The notes under the pieces are model-generated. The model was given only the letters and a program-made list of their open reading frames with translations. It made no database searches and was not told where the DNA came from. From Seriola aureovittata (Eukaryota; Chordata; Actinopteri; Carangiformes; Carangidae): 64,000 bases of DNA. The first letter of the stretch is position 1. Each line of letters opens with the position of its first letter. The position numbers were made by a program, and so were the translations under genes. The stretch is taken from assembly GCF_021018895.1 (NCBI RefSeq), contig NC_079371.1, forward strand, positions 9,317,501 through 9,381,500, read 5' to 3'. Positions 60,026 to 64,000 of the stretch are shown one piece after another.

Positions 60026-63000
60026 ATGCTGTTTATAAGAGTCTGCAGACTGCGTCCTACTATTTCAGTGTCCCTGGCATTACCCAGGTGAGTGTGTTTA
60101 TTTCAGACACTAGACTGAAGAATATTTGTTATTTAAATAATTGTCATGATACTTTCTCGGTTGCTATTTATGTATTTTTTAAATCTAGAAACCTCATTGC
60201 TCATATGCTTTGAACTTAGCTTGATATTTTATCAAATTCTTGTTAGAGATTTTGCTGTTATTGTAACCCCCTCTCCACAGTAGCTCATGGGAGGATCATC
60301 GTGACTATTGTGAAAACTGTTTCTGGGATTTACACACCATTGTTGTAATTCATAATGACACAGCAGTGGCTTTCACTTGACCCTCCCATTCCCCTATTCG
60401 TCCAACACATACGGCTGCTAGCTTCCTGGTTATGGCAATTTTAATCCAGCTAACCCGGACACAACCTCCGTGCTGGTTTATCTTCAGAAAGCAACTTTTC
60501 TCGTATTTTCGCAGACACGGATTGATCCGCCGCAGCATGGCCTCAGACCCGAAGGCAGCAGAGACGACCCGCTTCGACTTTCTAGTGATCGGTGGCGGGT
60601 CTGGGGGTCTGGCCGGAGCTCGGAGGGCGTCGGAGCTCGGAGCAGCCACCGCAGTGATCGAGAGTCACAAACTCGGAGGTACCTGCGTGAGTAAAAAAAC
60701 AAAAACAAAACAAAAACAAAACACTGCCATCCATCCCGACTGCTGTCACTTTACTGTCGCCTCTGCAGCTTTCACACACACACGTTAGTTGCCAGGTTCA
60801 ATGCGAAGCCTCCCGACTCCTTTTGTGGAAGTTTTTTGTGTCCGACAAACACTGTGGGTTTGTTAGACGTTTGAAGCGTCCCAGCCGATAAGCAACCCTC
60901 CTCTTCCCGCAGCCCTGACACACTAAAGCTAACGTCCAGTCTATGAAACGGTAGATACATTAAATAAAAATAGACATATAAGAATAAGTTGATTTAGAAT
61001 GGAGAATTTTTCATATATTTAATTTTTTACTATTGCAGGGCTTTTGCTTTTGTATTGCATTGTATATTGGCGTGTTCATATTTTTGTGTCCCACCACATT
61101 CACTTTTCAGTTGAACTAACAAGTGGGGAGTTGAGAACAGATACTGCTGCAGATTTGTGTTAAACAATCGGTTACTGCACAAAGCTGAGGCTGGTTTTCA
61201 GAGTAATTTTACCAATTTTGCTAATAAATAAGGAAAGACGCTTGCTTGATATAATGTTGTACAAATCACATAACAAGAGATTCAGCCATGATCAAATCCA
61301 ATATCTGCACCTTTTTATTTGCAGAGTAAGTTGAGACTTATGGTATCATGAAGGTTTTGTTTCCAAATATGAAAACTTTAGTCAGACATAGATGCAAAGG
61401 AACACACTTCATTATTACAAGATTATTTCATATCTAATTGTGCATGCATTTAGAATATTGTGATTATATATTTATTTGGGGAAAATATTAATATTAATAT
61501 TGTGATACTGATATAAGCCACATCACCCAGCTCTAGCCTATATGTTTTTAAGTATGATGAAATTCTAAGCAAGGCTTTTACTTTACGTTTTAGCTTTTAA
61601 TTTAACACTGCAATACATATCAGTTAAGTAATGTGCCGTGCAAATAAAGTTCAGAGCTCTCCTTTCTTTAAAACTTAATATGTGCTTGGACGCTGTTTGA
61701 TCGAGCTTACTCTGAACTAATTTGTTTCATTGTTTTTCAGGTTAATGTTGGCTGTGTCCCAAAGAAGGTACAGTCTTTCCCTCCTTGTAATAGGCAGAGT
61801 TTAATGCAGAGACATAATTGTTGCAGATTTCAAACCCAGTACCTTTACCTCTCGTCACAGGTTATGTGGAATGCAGCAGTTCATGCTGAGTATCTCCATG
61901 ATCACAATGATTACGGCTTTGACGTTGGAAATGTTCGTTTCAGTTGGGAGTAAGTTACAGTGTCTGTTGGTGTCTGTTTTCTGTTTTTTTTTTTTTTTTT
62001 TTTTTTTTTGCAACCACAAAGAGCTCTTTTGAAAACTGTTGGTTGGTAGTTCCTGGAACAAAGCGGTATCCATTTCACAGCATAACTTCTCAGTCTGTCC
62101 TGTCTTCTGTTGCTTCACTTTGGCCTACTTCTTTATCTTTGTGAACAACATAGTTCAGTCAGGGTGATTGCCTAAGATAAGCCTGTGGAAGGAGTGGCTG
62201 CCTGCAGAAGTGGAAAACATTGGTCAGAGATTCAAAGCACAATCGTACAACAGGAACGGGCAGTCATAGGATCAAGGTGTGCCTGTATGGATTGGACAAG
62301 ACTGTGTGTTTACACTACAAAAAAAATAATGTTAAAATATACAGGAAGCAGAAACAGTATCACTGAATACTAATGCAATTTAACAGCATAACCATGTAAC
62401 AAGTATGTCAGAAATGCTGTTGCTTCGACTCGTAATTTCTGAGACTGTAGTTTGTGTTATGGTATTAGATTGTATTATATTGTCAGGTGTTCCTGTGATT
62501 TAGCCCATCCCCTATTCATTGCAGCAGGATCTACACTACAATGTGAGAAGGATTATGTAGTTCTTGCAAAGTGAAAAATACAATACTATAAAAAATAAAT
62601 TAATAAGATACCATTTAAATGTGGTTCTGTTCAAATGAAAACTCGAAAACAGTGATATACCGTCTCAACCAGCTCTAATATATAAAAAAAAACATCTTCA
62701 CAACAGAAGTATCATGACACAAGTGTTTATGGTGGCGCTGGATGTTGTTTACAAATGCAGGAAATGCTTTGGGCAGCCTGAATAACTTCTCCAACAGATC
62801 GCTGCAGACTTGTGAACAGACGGCTGCAGAGTTAAAATCTCTGGAGCGAGCAGGAAATTCTGGTAATGAAAAAAGGGATCTGGTCAGATGAGTCTCCCGT
62901 CACCGTATTCTCCACATGCTGGCCACCGTCACCAAAACACAGACTGAGGGAATATCTTTTGGAGAGGTGTTCATTCTTCCAGTAGAGCTCAGAGACTTGG

Positions 63001-64000
63001 AGAATCAAAACCGAGGAGCATTGAAGCTGTTCTGGCAGCACATGGGGGCCCAACACCTTACTAAGACGCTTTATGTTGGTTTTTCCTTTCATTTGTCGCC
63101 ATTCATTTGTCTGTATGTGAACTGTGCCCCGGCTGAATTATGCACCAGTATGATCAGATGCAGGCTTGTTTGCTGAAAAACAAACGTACTGCTGCGATGA
63201 ATCTGTGTTTTGGAACATTTATTTAAGTGTATGTTCTATCTTTTAATGCCTGATTGATTGATTTTCTTCCCCTTCTTTCCACCTTTTAGAAATGTTTTCA
63301 TGTGCATGCAACTTTTGGACAGAGTTGAGTGTCAAGCCTTGAGTAAATACAGCTGGTAAAAAAAACCTTATCTTTCCTGTGTTTGTGTTTGCAGAACTCT
63401 TAAGGCCAAAAGGGATGCTTATGTTAGTCACTTAAATCGCATTTATCGCAACAATCTTGACAAGGTAATTTCACAGTTTATATTATCTTTATTTTATCAG
63501 TGTCTTTTCTTTTCCCTGAACATGTTTTTTCTTACTTCAGGTTAACCTCATGTTTGTAAAATGGTTTTTCAGCATCTTTACTGCATCAAGAAATATTTGA
63601 CTTTGTTTAGTTTATTTTTGAATGGAGAAAGAAGATAGTATTTGCAGGGAAAGTAATGACATCGGCTCCTTTACAGGCTAAAATACAAACTATTCAAGGT
63701 CGTGCAAGGTTCACAAATGATCCTGAGCCTACTGTGGAGGTCGGTGGAAAAAAGTATACAGCGCCTCACATCCTTATTGCCACTGGAGGGCAGCCTTCTG
63801 TTTTGAGTGATGCTGAAGTTCCAGGTAAGATGAACTGTACTTGGAAACAGTAATCACCTTTCTGTTTAGTACTGTTGTGCCACAGTAGTTTGTTTTAACC
63901 TTTTCAAATGAGAATGCTTTTGTGAAAGTAGAAAACTGTATCAAATACTGTGTTTATTAACCATTACAGGGGCAAGTCTTGGCATTACCAGTGATGGCTT
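60026..64000 (+). CDS. gsr: Glutathione reductase, 5' part (truncated by window end)
   Basis: A homodimeric FAD enzyme that reduces glutathione disulfide with NADPH in cytosol and mitochondria. Exons: 60026-60087, 60515-60686, 61741-61767, 61861-61949, 63395-63464, 63677-63824 and 63970 to the window end. All introns are GT-AG with consistent phases, giving about 199 residues. Exon 1 encodes an Arg-rich leader ([11 protein letters not shown]), likely mitochondrial. The FAD loop VIGGGSGG is at residues 45-52, and the redox-active disulfide Cys78/Cys83 lies in [30 protein letters not shown] and [13 protein letters not shown] follow, then the start of the NADPH-domain approach ([12 protein letters not shown]). 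Residue 29 is an internal Met (MASDPK, ATG 60537) that would give the cytosolic form. The remaining roughly 60% lies outside the window. Confidence 0.95.
60432..60686 (+). other. gsr: Alternative gsr first exon (in-frame ATG inside intron 1)
   Basis: An ATG at 60432 is in frame with exon 2 and open through the acceptor. It would replace the spliced leader with about 35 residues ([14 protein letters not shown]..., ending HGLIRRS) that are also basic and hydrophobic. Use of this start would need transcription from within intron 1 or intron retention. Confidence 0.4.
61985..62009. repeat. poly(T) tract in a gsr intron
   Basis: A run of about 24 T in the intron between the exons ending 61949 and starting 63395. 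It could mark a minus-strand retroposon tail or simply be a homopolymer. Confidence 0.9.
62010..63390 (+). other. gsr: gsr intron, nothing else recognised
   Basis: Short frames on both strands (about 86 codons near 62832-63176) overlap one another and have no domain. 62700-63180 is slightly GC-richer and could be a decayed mobile element, but I could not name it. Confidence 0.4.

Overview
The window looks like teleost fish nuclear DNA, probably percomorph. It is AT-rich, with long gene-poor stretches, GT-AG introns, many (TG)n microsatellites and dense fish-type transposon relics. No bacterial, CRISPR or phage features are present.

Four protein-coding genes are supported. (1) hs3st1 (+): a noncoding first exon ends near 6288 and a single coding exon spans 7229-8146, encoding a Golgi heparan sulfate 3-O-sulfotransferase. 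(2) clnk (+): a highly fragmented SH2 adaptor gene, with exons identifiable from about 44845 to 50658 and possible 5' exons from about 42721. (3) znf518b (-): an intronless coding region at 56150-58624 with three N-terminal C2H2 fingers. (4) gsr (+): the 5' half of glutathione reductase, from 60026 to beyond the window end, with a spliced mitochondrial leader and an internal cytosolic-type start. hs3st1, clnk and znf518b are also neighbours on human chromosome 4p (established knowledge, from memory). Finding gsr next to znf518b marks a different junction in this lineage. The genes are not a functional pathway; the conserved order is ancestral synteny.

Layout: 1-6 kb is noncoding and contains an almost exact 596-bp tandem duplication with long G-runs directly upstream of hs3st1. 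6.0-8.85 kb is hs3st1. 8.85-42.7 kb is a compact version of the hs3st1-clnk gene desert. It holds a piggyBac-type MITE with TTAA duplications, a nested TIR element, a Tc1/mariner relic, a non-autonomous hAT element with an 8-bp target duplication, a solo LTR with a 5-bp target duplication, a LINE 3' fragment, a decayed retroelement ORF and several dispersed fish repeats. 42.7-50.8 kb is clnk. 50.8-56.1 kb is noncoding, including possible znf518b 3' UTR. 56.1-59.3 kb is znf518b. 59.3-60.0 kb is the shared upstream region between divergent znf518b and gsr. 60.0-64.0 kb is gsr.

I found no clear undescribed multi-gene system. The most interesting points are the alternative leaders of gsr, the micro-exon structure of clnk, the promoter-proximal duplication at hs3st1, the apparently truncated and inverted znf518b, and the cleanly bounded transposon insertions.
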